From a candidate division KSB3 bacterium (GTDB lineage Bacteria > Moduliflexota > Moduliflexia > Moduliflexales > Moduliflexaceae), in the NCBI GenBank assembly GCA_002748425.1, contig PDSJ01000013.1, forward strand, positions 1-64,000: 64,000 nt of DNA. The letters run 5' to 3'. Below, piece by piece: positions 27,411-37,867 of the stretch (its first letter is position 1; every line of letters begins with the position of its first letter). The translations under genes and the position numbers were made by a program. A model generated the notes under the pieces. The model saw only the letters and a program-made list of their open reading frames with translations. It was not told the DNA's origin and did no database searches.

Positions 27411-28424
27411 TTACATCAGCTCCATGTCGATCATTTTTTCGGCAATCTGCACAGCGTTCAGAGCAGCGCCTTTGCGCACGTTGTCAGACACAATCCACAG
27501 ATTGATCCCGGTCTCGATCGAGTCATCTTCCCGAATTCGCCCCACGAAAACGGCATCTTCTCCAGCGGCATCGGTCGCAAGCGGGTAAAGATGATGACAG
27601 GGATCGTCAATGACGGTGACCCCCGGTGCATTTGAAAGGAGTTCACGGACGTCATCAGCCGTGATCTTTCGATCGGTTTCGATGTTCACCGATGCGGAGT
27701 GACCGTAAAACACCGGGACCTGGACGGCTGTCGCAGTGATACGGATACCGTCGTCCTCCAGAATCTTACGCGTTTCATGGACGACTCTCATCTCTTGCCT
27801 GCTGCAGCCGTTTTCCAGAAAGACATCGATATGCGGCAAACAGTTAAAAGCGATTTGGTGCGGATAAACCTGGCACACGATGTCTCGCTGGAGGAAAATA
27901 TGACGGGTCTGCTCGTGTAATTCCTGGATCGCCTCATCACCTGTGCCTGAGACCGCTTGATAGGTCGAAATCACCAACCGATCGATAATAGCGGCATCAT
28001 GAATCGGCTTCAGGGCAACAAGCAGTTGAGTGGTCAGGCTGTCAGGTGCGGCAATAATTCCCTGACTTCCCCTGAGCGCCTCGGGATTGACTTCAGGGAC
28101 AACCAGAGGCACTTCCGGCTTCAGACAAAAGACGCTCGTATTATCAATGACTACCGCTCCGGATCTTACCGCACGCGGCGCAAACTCTGCACTCACAGAC
28201 GGTTCCGAAGAAAAGAACACAATATCGATACCGTCAAAAGAGTGCTCATCCAATATGTCAACAGCAATACGTTCCTCTTTATATCTTACGCGCGTTCCGG
28301 CAGAACGTTCGGACGCCAGCAGACGTAGATTCTGTATCGGAAAATCCCGTTGTGCGAGAAGGTCAATCGTCTCATTTCCTACAGTACTGCCGGCTCCGAC
28401 CACAGCCACATGATATTCTTTCAT
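27411..28424 (-). CDS. aspartate-semialdehyde dehydrogenase homologue with catalytic Cys replaced by Ser
   Basis: The 337 residues match ASADH end to end: NADP-binding AVVGAGSTVGNETIDLL, STYQAVSGTG with the conserved Gln, VPVFYGHSASVN and the near-invariant C-terminal NLWIVSDNVRKGAALNAVQIAE. The acyl-enzyme Cys motif (usually NPNCST) here reads APDSLT, with Ser129 (codon AGC) at the Cys position. Normal thioester chemistry should be lost, as in USG-1-like homologues. Either another asd exists in the genome and this one has a different role, or the sequence carries an error (TGC to AGC is one base). ATG 28424 was chosen because similarity starts there, AGGA precedes it and a promoter lies at 28489-28517. 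Confidence 0.85.
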   Translation of the reverse strand: MKEYHVAVVGAGSTVGNETIDLLAQRDFPIQNLRLLASERSAGTRVRYKEERIAVDILDEHSFDGIDIVFFSSEPSVSAEFAPRAVRSGAVVIDNTSVFCLKPEVPLVVPEVNPEALRGSQGIIAAPDSLTTQLLVALKPIHDAAIIDRLVISTYQAVSGTGDEAIQELHEQTRHIFLQRDIVCQVYPHQIAFNCLPHIDVFLENGCSRQEMRVVHETRKILEDDGIRITATAVQVPVFYGHSASVNIETDRKITADDVRELLSNAPGVTVIDDPCHHLYPLATDAAGEDAVFVGRIREDDSIETGINLWIVSDNVRKGAALNAVQIAEKMIDMELM

Positions 28425-28488
28425 CGTACTTTTCCTTTTTCTCTCCTGCTCACAGACCGATTTTGATCGGCCCTCGTAATCGAGCGGG

Positions 28489-28517
28489 CAAATATACACG
28501 CAGGCTGACTTTGTCAA
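28489..28517 (-). promoter_or_regulatory. sigma70-type promoter for the ASADH homologue
   Basis: Minus-strand TTGACA (28512-28517), 17-bp spacer, -10 TATTTG (28489-28494). The leader to the ATG at 28424 is about 58 nt, which supports the chosen start over the frame extending to 28547. Confidence 0.55.
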
Positions 28518-28620
28518 GTTATTTAGGGAAAATATCGAGTGGAACACATGAAGTACAGAAGTATTCAGTCACACTGCGACACGGGGGAATTCTCTTGACA
28601 GAGCCGGGCGTATATCCTAA

Positions 28621-28637
28621 TGAGTATGCTGTACTCA
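28621..28637. promoter_or_regulatory. 17-bp palindrome upstream of uvrB, possible LexA-type operator
   Basis: TGAGTA (28621-28626) and TACTCA (28632-28637) are exact inverse complements separated by 5 nt. The dyad ends 19 nt before the uvrB ATG and 20 nt after a TTGACA element (28595-28600) that lacks a clear -10. UvrB is SOS-controlled in many bacteria, and LexA sites are phylum-specific dyads, so this is a reasonable operator candidate. Confidence 0.4.
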
Positions 28638-28656
28638 AAATTGAATGGAGAAACGC

Positions 28657-30651
<1,995 letters not shown>

Positions 30652-30654
30652 CAC

Positions 30655-31509
30655 GTGACAAACATGAAAATACAGCTTGCCGAGAGCGCCGGATTCTGTT
30701 CCGGCGTCAAACGGGCCGTACGTCTGGCGCTGGAATCTGTAGAAGCAGAACACGCTCCGGTCTACATGCTCGGAGACATTGTCCACAACGAGTATGTGGT
30801 ACTTGAGCTGCGTCAGGCCGGGATGACCGTGGTCGAGTCCCTGGACCAGATCGACTTCGGCGTCTTGCTGATTCGGGCTCACGGTGCAGCACCAGCATTA
30901 TACGCGGCCGCCCGTCGGAAAGGCTTAAAGATTATTGACGCCACGTGCCCTCTGGTGCTGGAGATTCATAAGTTCGCCCGACAGCTGGACGAAGAAGGCT
31001 ATCAAGTCGTCGTCATCGGAGATCGCGGTCATGATGAAGTCGGGGGCATCGCCGCCCAAGTTAAGGAGCCCGTCGTGATCAGTTCACCCGAGGACGTGGA
31101 AAAACATTTTCGCAGACCGTATTCGCGAATCGGCGTGGTCCTGCAATCCACGCAGGATATCAGGAACGTAGAGAACATTTTGGGCTTGCTGGCGGCGAGA
31201 TGCCGTGAGCTGAAACTCTTTAATACGATCTGCGGCCCCACTTCCAGACACCAGGAAGAAATCCGTACATTGCCCAGAGAAAACGACGTCATGATCGTCA
31301 TCGGCTCCTACACCAGTGCCAATACCTGCCGCCTGACTGCTATTGCAAAAGAACTGAACCCCAGAAGCTATCAGGTCGAATCTGCAGGACAAATTGAGGC
31401 GGAATGGTTCAAAAATGTAAAATCCGTTGGTGTCTCAGCCGGGGCTTCAACTCCTGATAATATCATTCAGGAGGTGATAGAACGAATTCGGACCTGCGAG
31501 AACTCCTGA
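30655..31509 (+). CDS. ispH: 4-hydroxy-3-methylbut-2-enyl diphosphate reductase
   Basis: Last enzyme of the methylerythritol-phosphate isoprenoid pathway; a [4Fe-4S] protein that makes IPP and DMAPP. The three cluster cysteines are visible in AGFCSGVKRAV, DATCPLV and NTICGPTSRHQEE. The catalytic Glu lies in the substrate region, and the C-terminal VSAGASTPDNIIQEVI is family-typical. The 284-residue length is normal. GTG 30655 lies 3 bp after uvrB, with ATG 30664 as alternative. The close spacing indicates co-transcription with uvrB. No other pathway gene is in the window. Confidence 0.96.
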   Translation: MTNMKIQLAESAGFCSGVKRAVRLALESVEAEHAPVYMLGDIVHNEYVVLELRQAGMTVVESLDQIDFGVLLIRAHGAAPALYAAARRKGLKIIDATCPLVLEIHKFARQLDEEGYQVVVIGDRGHDEVGGIAAQVKEPVVISSPEDVEKHFRRPYSRIGVVLQSTQDIRNVENILGLLAARCRELKLFNTICGPTSRHQEEIRTLPRENDVMIVIGSYTSANTCRLTAIAKELNPRSYQVESAGQIEAEWFKNVKSVGVSAGASTPDNIIQEVIERIRTCENS

Positions 31510-31650
31510 ATCTTCTCGTCATTCTTGCGGCCTGAGGTTCAGAAAAACTTGACAGATCATCTTATGGACAAAGACGCTTTGGTGATACAGGCACAAAACT
31601 TTACAGAAACAAGCAGTCAACATGATCCGCAACAAAAGAGGTGACTTTTT

Positions 31651-32640
31651 ATGAAAATGCGCACACTTGGAACAAGCAACATTGAAGCATCCGCCGTCGC
31701 TCTCGGAGCCTGGGCAATTGGCGGTGGCCCCTGGTGGGGCGAGTCGGATAATGAACTCTCAATCAGGGCGATCCATGCCGCCCTCGATCTTGGAGTGAAC
31801 CTTATCGACACGGCGCCGGTCTATGGGTTTGGAAACAGCGAGGAAGTCGTCGGTCGAGCCATTAAAGATCGCCGCGACAAAGTCATTTTGGCGACGAAAT
31901 GCGGACTCTGGTGGCATGACTCCACCGGAAACATCTTTTTTGAAATGGCAGGAAAGACTATCAGGCGAACTCTTGGCCCTGCAACAATTCGTCAGGAAAT
32001 CGAGCTTAGCTTGAAACGCCTGGGAACCGACTACATCGATCTGTATCAAACCCATTGGCCGTCCTTAGACCCGGACAATGAGACGATTGCCGAGACGATG
32101 GACTGCCTGATGACGCTCAAACAGCAGGGCAAGATTCGGGCTGTCGGCGCATCAAACGTCAATGTTGAACAGATCCAGGCCTATCAGGCAGCCGGTGTGC
32201 TTGATGCCATTCAACCGCGTTACAGCATGCTCGATCGAAAGGCTGAAGCCAGTGTCTTTCCGTTCTGTGTTAAACAAACAATAAGCACACTGGTGTACTC
32301 CCCGCTTGAACAAGGTCTCTTAACCGGAAACATTGGGATGGATTACGTCGTGGAGCCCGAGACAGCACGGTTCAGGATTCCCTGGTTCAAACCGGAGAAT
32401 CGACAGAGAGTGCTGAAGATGCTGGAAGGGTGGAACGATCTGACCGAGCAATACAGCTGTCGTTTAAGTCAACTCGTGATTGCCTGGACAATCGAGCAAC
32501 GCGGGGTGACATATGCGCTTTGCGGATCGCGTAAGCCGGAGCACAGCATCGAAAACGCCGGAGCCGGTCATATCGATCTCGCAGCAGAAGATCTCCAGCG
32601 TATGCGAGATGATGTCGAAGCCCTGGGCAAGCCCCTGTAA
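31651..32640 (+). CDS. aldo/keto reductase
   Basis: NADPH-dependent oxidoreductase of the aldo/keto reductase superfamily (329 residues). The catalytic tetrad is recognisable: Asp in NLIDTAPVYG, Tyr in the same motif, Lys in ILATKCG and His in YQTHWP. C-terminal cofactor-binding motifs (LVYSPLEQGLLTG, CGSRKPEHSIENA) fit the family. GAGGTGA precedes the ATG. The 141 bp after ispH contain a TTGACA (31549-31554) without a convincing -10. The physiological substrate cannot be told from sequence. Confidence 0.93.
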   Translation: MKMRTLGTSNIEASAVALGAWAIGGGPWWGESDNELSIRAIHAALDLGVNLIDTAPVYGFGNSEEVVGRAIKDRRDKVILATKCGLWWHDSTGNIFFEMAGKTIRRTLGPATIRQEIELSLKRLGTDYIDLYQTHWPSLDPDNETIAETMDCLMTLKQQGKIRAVGASNVNVEQIQAYQAAGVLDAIQPRYSMLDRKAEASVFPFCVKQTISTLVYSPLEQGLLTGNIGMDYVVEPETARFRIPWFKPENRQRVLKMLEGWNDLTEQYSCRLSQLVIAWTIEQRGVTYALCGSRKPEHSIENAGAGHIDLAAEDLQRMRDDVEALGKPL

Positions 32641-32724
32641 GCAGGCCGGCGAGCTGCTGGATTTTTCTGGCGGCATATTTCGATGGAGCGCGTGATGCAA
32701 GACTGCTTCTGGGGACGTCGCGCG

Positions 32725-33120
32725 CTACCATCGGATTTCACTGAGAACGTGTTTGAACGCTGTCATGTCCACCACTCCCGACGCAGAGAGCAAGATCGTT
32801 CCCAAGATGATTATCAACGCAGCCAGCGCCACAGCGACAATTCTGGGGTCGGGAAACAGGTAACGCTTGAGTGAGCGGGAAGGTGTCTTCATTTTTCGAA
32901 CCTGACGCATGACTCCTGAGCTGAATTCCTCCCAAAATTCTTCGGAAGGCTGCTGAGTGGAGGTGGAGTGTAACAGTTCAACGGTTTGTTCGAAATCGTT
33001 CACAACTTTCGTACACGTCTCACAATGACGAAGATGATCTTCAATCTGCGCATGGGTTCTTGGATCGAGCTGGAATTCGGAGTAATCTAACAGATAGCGC
33101 TGGATATCTTTACACGTCAT
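32725..33120 (-). CDS. anti-sigma-factor-like protein with zinc-finger and one TM helix
   Basis: The 131-residue protein has an N-terminal zf-HC2 type motif (His and two Cys in HLRHCETC, with a Cys at position 3), a charged linker and a single TM helix (IVAVALAALIIILGTILL). This is the usual layout of membrane-bound anti-sigma factors that hold ECF sigma factors. No sigma gene lies next to it, which is unusual, so it may act on a distant sigma factor or be a ZAS-like scaffold. The ATG at 33120 with GGGAAG upstream was preferred to a frame extending to 33267. Confidence 0.75.
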   Translation of the reverse strand: MTCKDIQRYLLDYSEFQLDPRTHAQIEDHLRHCETCTKVVNDFEQTVELLHSTSTQQPSEEFWEEFSSGVMRQVRKMKTPSRSLKRYLFPDPRIVAVALAALIIILGTILLSASGVVDMTAFKHVLSEIRW

Positions 33121-33152
33121 GATCAAAGCTTCCCGCCACGTTCTTACGCTGC

Positions 33153-33386
33153 GTGTTCTTATCCTGCGAAGATTGCACAGCACAGTGCATGGACAAAACA
33201 CCCTGCCTTTACAGATGTTCCAACAGAAGCGAGGAGGAGTGTGCGCTCTGTTTGACTTTAACATCACGACAGGGTGTTCTGCTGCAAAAACAGACAGGGG
33301 TCCTGCTCAAAACGTTTAAAAAATTTTCAGAACGCCTCGGAAGAGGACACGCGTCGGGTAAAAGATCTAATAATGCACTCTTATAA
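33153..33386 (+). CDS. candidate small cysteine-rich protein
   Basis: An open frame of 77 codons from a GTG, with seven cysteines in the first 32 residues (pattern C-x2-C-x3-C-x5-C-x3-C-x7-C-x2-C) and a basic C-terminal half. It fills the otherwise empty 246-bp gap between the anti-sigma-like gene and truA, and overlaps the 3' end of truA on the other strand. No ribosome binding site or family is recognised, so it may be chance. Confidence 0.25.
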   Translation: MFLSCEDCTAQCMDKTPCLYRCSNRSEEECALCLTLTSRQGVLLQKQTGVLLKTFKKFSERLGRGHASGKRSNNALL

Positions 33387-34110
33387 GAAAAAGTCCCTGC
33401 GGCGGGGCAGTCACTCCTGTTTGTGTGCGGTCCTTGGCATATAAAGCCCGACGGACGTCATCAGGACTTCGTTTGTCCATGCCGACTTCGGCCAGGGTTC
33501 CCGCGATATTGCGGACCATTTTATGTAAATACGCATCCGCCTTGATAAACAACCTGACCAGGTCCCGACGCTGGTGAATATGGAGAGACACGACCGTTCG
33601 AACGGCTGTTTCAGCACTGCACGAAGCCGCCCGAAAGGCCGAAAAATCATGGCAACCGAGCAAAGGCCGCATTGCGCAACGCATCGCTGAGAGGTCCAAC
33701 GGACGCCGAATATGCCAGGAGAAACGGCGGTGATACATTGAAGGCGTATCAGCATTAAAGAATTGGTAGCAATAGGTTTTGCCGCGCGCGTCAAAACGCG
33801 AATGAAAACCCTCATGAACCTCTTGCACGTCAGCGATAATGATATCATTCGGGGTCAGGCTGTTAAGGCCGCGTAAGAATGAATATCGCGTCAGAGATAC
33901 ACGTTCCGGAATCGTGAAATGGGCCACCTGTCCGACGGCGTGAACTCCCCGGTCTGTTCGGCTGGCCCCGAATAACTTCACGGAATCATCGTTAAGTATC
34001 GTACGCAGCGCCTTGAGAACAGTGCCCTGAATGGTCTCGCAGCGCGATTGGATCTGCCAGCCATGATAATGAGTCCCGTCATATTGAAGAGTCAGCTTGA
34101 TAGTCCGCAT
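33367..34110 (-). CDS. truA: tRNA pseudouridine(38-40) synthase
   Basis: Modifies uridines 38-40 in the anticodon stem-loop of many tRNAs. The 247 residues are typical length. The catalytic Asp sits in the signature SRTDRGVHAVGQVAHF near residue 52, and family segments LQYDGTHYHGWQ, RFDARGKTYCYQF and HKMVRNIAGTLAEVG are present. It lies 16 bp after the DUF4388 gene on the same strand, so it is probably the last gene of that transcript. Confidence 0.96.
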   Translation of the reverse strand: MRTIKLTLQYDGTHYHGWQIQSRCETIQGTVLKALRTILNDDSVKLFGASRTDRGVHAVGQVAHFTIPERVSLTRYSFLRGLNSLTPNDIIIADVQEVHEGFHSRFDARGKTYCYQFFNADTPSMYHRRFSWHIRRPLDLSAMRCAMRPLLGCHDFSAFRAASCSAETAVRTVVSLHIHQRRDLVRLFIKADAYLHKMVRNIAGTLAEVGMDKRSPDDVRRALYAKDRTQTGVTAPPQGLFLIRVHY

Positions 34111-34126
34111 GGCATTTCAGAAACAG

Positions 34127-35266
34127 TTAAAACGAAATCGTTTTGTGCAGGTGCTCTCTTCCTCCGTGGGAACTTCGAATCGTGAGCTGTCCGGCTTGTG
34201 AATCTAAAGAATAAGCATCCCCCCAGGGATCGGTCAGGGCGCGGTCCGAACGTATGACCCCTGCCTGTTGCATTTCCTGAAAAGATTCTGGAAATTTTTT
34301 ATACGCAAGGTAGTATTCGCGAACCAGTGAAGAGAGATTGCTCAGCTGCGATTGGGCCGAAAAACGTTTGAGCTGATCTATTCCCTGAAAGTCCGGAACC
34401 TGGAGCGGGAGCAAATTTTGCGGCAGGGCGCGCAGCCCAACGATCGCTCCTGCCAGTACAATGATTCCTGCTGCGACGCGCGCGATTTTCAGCAGCAGAT
34501 CGCTCTGTCTCACTGAAGGGCGGCGTGATACCGCAGAGTTTTTTCCGTGCTTGCCCCCTGAGACAGGTTCAACCAGGCCCTTTCGGATCAATTCATATGT
34601 CGTTTGACATGTATCGAAGTCTCCGATCTGGCCTATATCAATCAGGTCCTGAATGCTGCGCTCTTCCATAAGGAGGGCATAAATCTTCGACTCTGCGGCG
34701 CTTAACCCGGCAGGGACATCCGGAGCATCCGCTTTCCGACGGATCAGTAACTGGAACGACGTGATCACTTTTTCAACATCCGTCCACTCATCAGTGATAC
34801 GAAAACCTTCCATGACCAAAAACTCCGTATTAACCGGGTTGATGAGCTTCTGATCGTATTCCACAGACTTTTGGGGATCAAAACGATACTCTCCTTCCGG
34901 CCATCTGAGCACATGATACACTGTTTCATGAATCTGTTGCGACAGCAGATTTTGCAGAATCCCAATATCGATCGCTTTGGTTTCAGCTAGAATCGTCCAC
35001 AGAGGTTGTGACGTTTTCTTTTCGGTTTCAATGGCACGCCGAAGTTGGAATTTACTGATCGCCGAGCTATGGGTCAACGCTCGCTGCAGGCGTTCTCCAA
35101 TCGGGCGGAAATCGGCATCAGCTCCGACAATCAACCCTTTTTCAAGCAGGATCGAGACATTTCCCTCTTTTCCTTTAACCCCTAAACTACCGGTTTTTTG
35201 CTGTAATGAAATAATTTGGAAGATGTCTGCCAAGCCAAATTCTTTGATATTTCCCACAAGTGCCAT
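34127..35266 (-). CDS. DUF4388 protein with TM helix and pseudopilin-like C-terminus
   Basis: The 379 residues start with a DUF4388 (PatA-type) domain (about 1-150; LADIFQIISLQQKTGSL and LLEKGLIVGAD), known from gliding and signalling proteins of myxobacteria and cyanobacteria. A winged-helix-like middle part (about 195-245), a single TM helix (about 265-285) and a C-terminal periplasmic domain follow. The last segment, with YYLAYKKFPESFQEM and DPWGDAYSLD, resembles the globular part of type II secretion major pseudopilin GspG. The combination suggests a cytoplasmic regulator coupled to a periplasmic sensor. It lies 26 bp after the large TPR membrane protein and is probably co-transcribed with it. 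The exact role is unknown. Confidence 0.75.
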   Translation of the reverse strand: MALVGNIKEFGLADIFQIISLQQKTGSLGVKGKEGNVSILLEKGLIVGADADFRPIGERLQRALTHSSAISKFQLRRAIETEKKTSQPLWTILAETKAIDIGILQNLLSQQIHETVYHVLRWPEGEYRFDPQKSVEYDQKLINPVNTEFLVMEGFRITDEWTDVEKVITSFQLLIRRKADAPDVPAGLSAAESKIYALLMEERSIQDLIDIGQIGDFDTCQTTYELIRKGLVEPVSGGKHGKNSAVSRRPSVRQSDLLLKIARVAAGIIVLAGAIVGLRALPQNLLPLQVPDFQGIDQLKRFSAQSQLSNLSSLVREYYLAYKKFPESFQEMQQAGVIRSDRALTDPWGDAYSLDSQAGQLTIRSSHGGREHLHKTISF

Positions 35267-35292
35267 GTTTTTTGCCGCCCTTTTTACAAAAA

Positions 35293-37239
35293 TTATTGAT
35301 TCTTAGGACTTAATTTTGAAATATCATACACATTAAACAGATAAGTTCCCACAAGCAAGACGCCGAAAAAAATGAGAGCGATCCAAGAGTGTTCGCCGCG
35401 TGAACCTGGGTATTCAAGACCGAAATGTAATACCATCCGTAACAGGTAGTAGGCGGCTCCCAGGGAGAACAGTCCGGCAATCAGCGTACCTTTTAAAGGA
35501 TAGCCCGAATAAATCTGGCCGGAACCGGGGACGCAGAGTGAGAGCAGTTTGACGATCAGAGCGCGCATTTTCTGGCGGAGCTGAATTTGTTTGACTTTTG
35601 CCGCCCGTTTTTCGGGTTTGACAACCGTTTTCTTCTTAAAAATATATCGGCATTGCAGACAAAAGAGATCGCGCTTCCGCGTCTCTTCCTGGCCTTTTTT
35701 CTTCCTGGGTTGCTTGAGCAGATACGGATCGCCGCACATGTGGCAATACTGCACCCTGGCTTTCTGGCCTTTTTTACGGACACCGAACATGAATGACACG
35801 AGCAGTAACACAGCAGAGGCAATTGAAAATATCCAGGGATCCGGGAAACGCGACCACCCGGCCCACATAGCTCCAGCCAAGACCAGCCCCTTCTTCGAGA
35901 AATCCTGATACGAAAGACGCTTTATCAGACCGATAGTGGACAAAGGGGCATCAATCGTCATAATGCCGTCTTTTACATATTGTGAATACAGCGTATAGCG
36001 TTCATAATCAAGAGCGCGCGCCTTTTTAATTTCATCGCCGGCATTTTCACTTTGGTTGTCAAGCAAGTAAAGCTGGGCATAATTATAATGTCCCTCAAAG
36101 AACTTTGGTGTGTTCCGAATCGCATTGTCGTACGCGTCCTCGGCCTTTTGATACCATGAGCGTTCTCCGCTCTGGCGATAATAGTGCTGATAGATATTCG
36201 CGAGATTATTCTGGGCTCGAGGCCAGTCGGCAAAGTCCCGGGGAAGCATCGAGTACGCCTCGAGCGCTTCTTCCAGAAGACCATTTTGCTGGGCAATAAA
36301 CCCTAAGGCAAAAATTGCATAGCTATCCTCAGGATGGTCCCGAAGCTGCTGCTGCAACACCGCGATGGAACGTGGCGAGAATTCGCCGTCTCCCAGTTGA
36401 GAAAGTGCGTGAAAATATTCGGCATCGTGAGTGCTGTACGTAATGCCGAGGACAATGAGAAGAAGGGCCAGCATCGCAGCAAACACAAAGATGCTTTGCA
36501 GAATCCATTTTGCGGACAGATCGAGATGCCAAATGAGAAAGAAGCCCAGCAGCAACAACCCCCAGGCAATGCCAAGTCCCAGGGTCACAGCCGCAATCAG
36601 AATCCAGCCCACGACCTGAACGGCTAAAAGCGGAATCTCGACAGGCAATTTCTCTTTGACGTAAAAGAACACAGCCCGGTAATAGTAAATAAACGAGAAG
36701 ACAATGAAGCTCATACTTGTGAATACGCCAGTAATAAGCAGTAACAAGAGCCCTTTACTCACATAACTTATCAAGATGGAGGGAGAAGTCAGTTTCAACA
36801 CGCACCCCTTCCAGAGGGCCTTTGTTATTGCATATACGTCAAAATCTCTTTCTTTGACGTGCCAGGCAATAGCTGCAAAATAGACAGCAGGCAGATCCGG
36901 CGAAAGTTTTTGAGCGGCCTCCAACAAACGTTTAGCGTATGCAGAGCTTCCCTGTTCCCTGATTTTCAGGGCTTCCCGTATCAGTACATGAGAATAGTCG
37001 GAAAGATTGTGCAGACCAAGCTGCAATTTCTTAAAATTCAAGTCTTCAAGATCCCGCAACCCAGCTTCGAAATCACCATTTTTTAAGCTGTCAAGGCTTC
37101 GAAACCATAGTGCATTCACTTCGGAGAGTTGAAGCGAGAGTTCTGCAGACGTCACCTGCGGAGCTTGAGCCTGAAGGCTCGGCACAGCAAAAAGCATAAG
37201 TAGGAGTATGACACCCGTCATAGCTGATTTCGTTCTCAT
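35293..37239 (-). CDS. large TPR membrane protein with zinc ribbon
   Basis: The chosen ATG 37239 (preceded by GGAGTG) gives 648 residues. Order: signal-like N-terminus, a helical repeat region (about 30-150), a cluster of TM helices (about 155-275), TPR repeats (about 290-420), another TM helix, a zinc ribbon with two CxxC pairs (YCHMCG and FCLQC) and C-terminal TM helices with a PGSGQIYSGYPLKG motif like TM2/DUF5683 proteins. It may be a membrane assembly or sensing scaffold. It is followed closely by the DUF4388 gene. I know no characterised homologue with this exact architecture. Confidence 0.75.
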   Translation of the reverse strand: MRTKSAMTGVILLLMLFAVPSLQAQAPQVTSAELSLQLSEVNALWFRSLDSLKNGDFEAGLRDLEDLNFKKLQLGLHNLSDYSHVLIREALKIREQGSSAYAKRLLEAAQKLSPDLPAVYFAAIAWHVKERDFDVYAITKALWKGCVLKLTSPSILISYVSKGLLLLLITGVFTSMSFIVFSFIYYYRAVFFYVKEKLPVEIPLLAVQVVGWILIAAVTLGLGIAWGLLLLGFFLIWHLDLSAKWILQSIFVFAAMLALLLIVLGITYSTHDAEYFHALSQLGDGEFSPRSIAVLQQQLRDHPEDSYAIFALGFIAQQNGLLEEALEAYSMLPRDFADWPRAQNNLANIYQHYYRQSGERSWYQKAEDAYDNAIRNTPKFFEGHYNYAQLYLLDNQSENAGDEIKKARALDYERYTLYSQYVKDGIMTIDAPLSTIGLIKRLSYQDFSKKGLVLAGAMWAGWSRFPDPWIFSIASAVLLLVSFMFGVRKKGQKARVQYCHMCGDPYLLKQPRKKKGQEETRKRDLFCLQCRYIFKKKTVVKPEKRAAKVKQIQLRQKMRALIVKLLSLCVPGSGQIYSGYPLKGTLIAGLFSLGAAYYLLRMVLHFGLEYPGSRGEHSWIALIFFGVLLVGTYLFNVYDISKLSPKNQ

Positions 37240-37294
37240 AGAGATCACTCCGTCTGTTCTCTGAACCTGAACGCGGTTCACGGCTCAGAAAGGA

Positions 37295-37552
37295 TTAAAC
37301 GGCTTGTACATAATTCATGCGAAGCTCATACAGCATCTGCTCCAGAGCCTGTTCTTCCTCCTGACTCAGATTGCCCCTGGTTGTTTCCCGTAGAATGCCC
37401 AAAAGATTGATATGATATTGTGCCTGCACCTGATCCTTTCCACGATGTTCTTCCTGGGGAGAAGACGCTGGCTCCCGGGCTATCCCGCGTCTGTTACGCT
37501 GACACTCTGTTTCTTTTCTTATGCGGCCATCGTTGTTCCCTCTCCATGACAC
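37295..37552 (-). CDS. DUF1844-like small protein
   Basis: The last 45 residues (INLLGILRETTRGNLSQEEE followed by a LYELRMNYV end) match the conserved C-terminus of DUF1844 proteins, small helical proteins of unknown function. The start is uncertain. The longest frame reaches an ATG at 37627, but a promoter -10 at 37632-37637 would place the transcript start at or below that codon, so a GTG at 37552 (85 residues) is used here. The gene is first on the minus strand ahead of the TPR membrane protein, 55 bp upstream of it. Confidence 0.6.
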   Translation of the reverse strand: MSWRGNNDGRIRKETECQRNRRGIAREPASSPQEEHRGKDQVQAQYHINLLGILRETTRGNLSQEEEQALEQMLYELRMNYVQAV

Positions 37553-37631
37553 AGGTCGAATTTTCCAAAAGATGACACATCGTTCATAAGTACATATCTC
37601 ATCTCTAATGCGCAGGTTTTCATACAATGAG

Positions 37632-37659
37632 GATCTACAAAAATTTCTATGAAAGTCAA
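37632..37659 (-). promoter_or_regulatory. possible promoter for the DUF1844/TPR/DUF4388/truA genes
   Basis: Minus-strand TTGACT (37654-37659), 16-bp spacer, TAGATC (37632-37637). The -10 match is moderate. Confidence 0.4.
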
Positions 37660-37831
37660 GAAAAATTTTCTTCAGCCGCTAAGCCAGGCAAAACAATATG
37701 CTTCCTGCGAGATCGGAGTTCTCAGTGAGAATATGGCTTTAAGTCTTTGGCGAACCCACTGATCTCTTGAGGTCAAAGACTTTCCTCTTGACAGAACCGA
37801 CGTCCTTTCAGAAAATTCATCTAACTTGTTC

Positions 37832-37860
37832 GTGCCAAATATTTTTACGTATGCTACAAT
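37832..37860 (+). promoter_or_regulatory. possible promoter for ftsX-envC
   Basis: GTGCCA (37832-37837), 17-bp spacer and a good -10 TACAAT (37855-37860). The ATG of ftsX (37868) falls where transcription would start, so the message could be leaderless. No Shine-Dalgarno sequence precedes that ATG. Confidence 0.4.
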
Positions 37861-37867
37861 ACTGATT

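Noticed and set aside
31549..31554. TTGACA before the aldo/keto reductase gene as a promoter
   Set aside because: No recognisable -10 sequence lies at suitable spacing.
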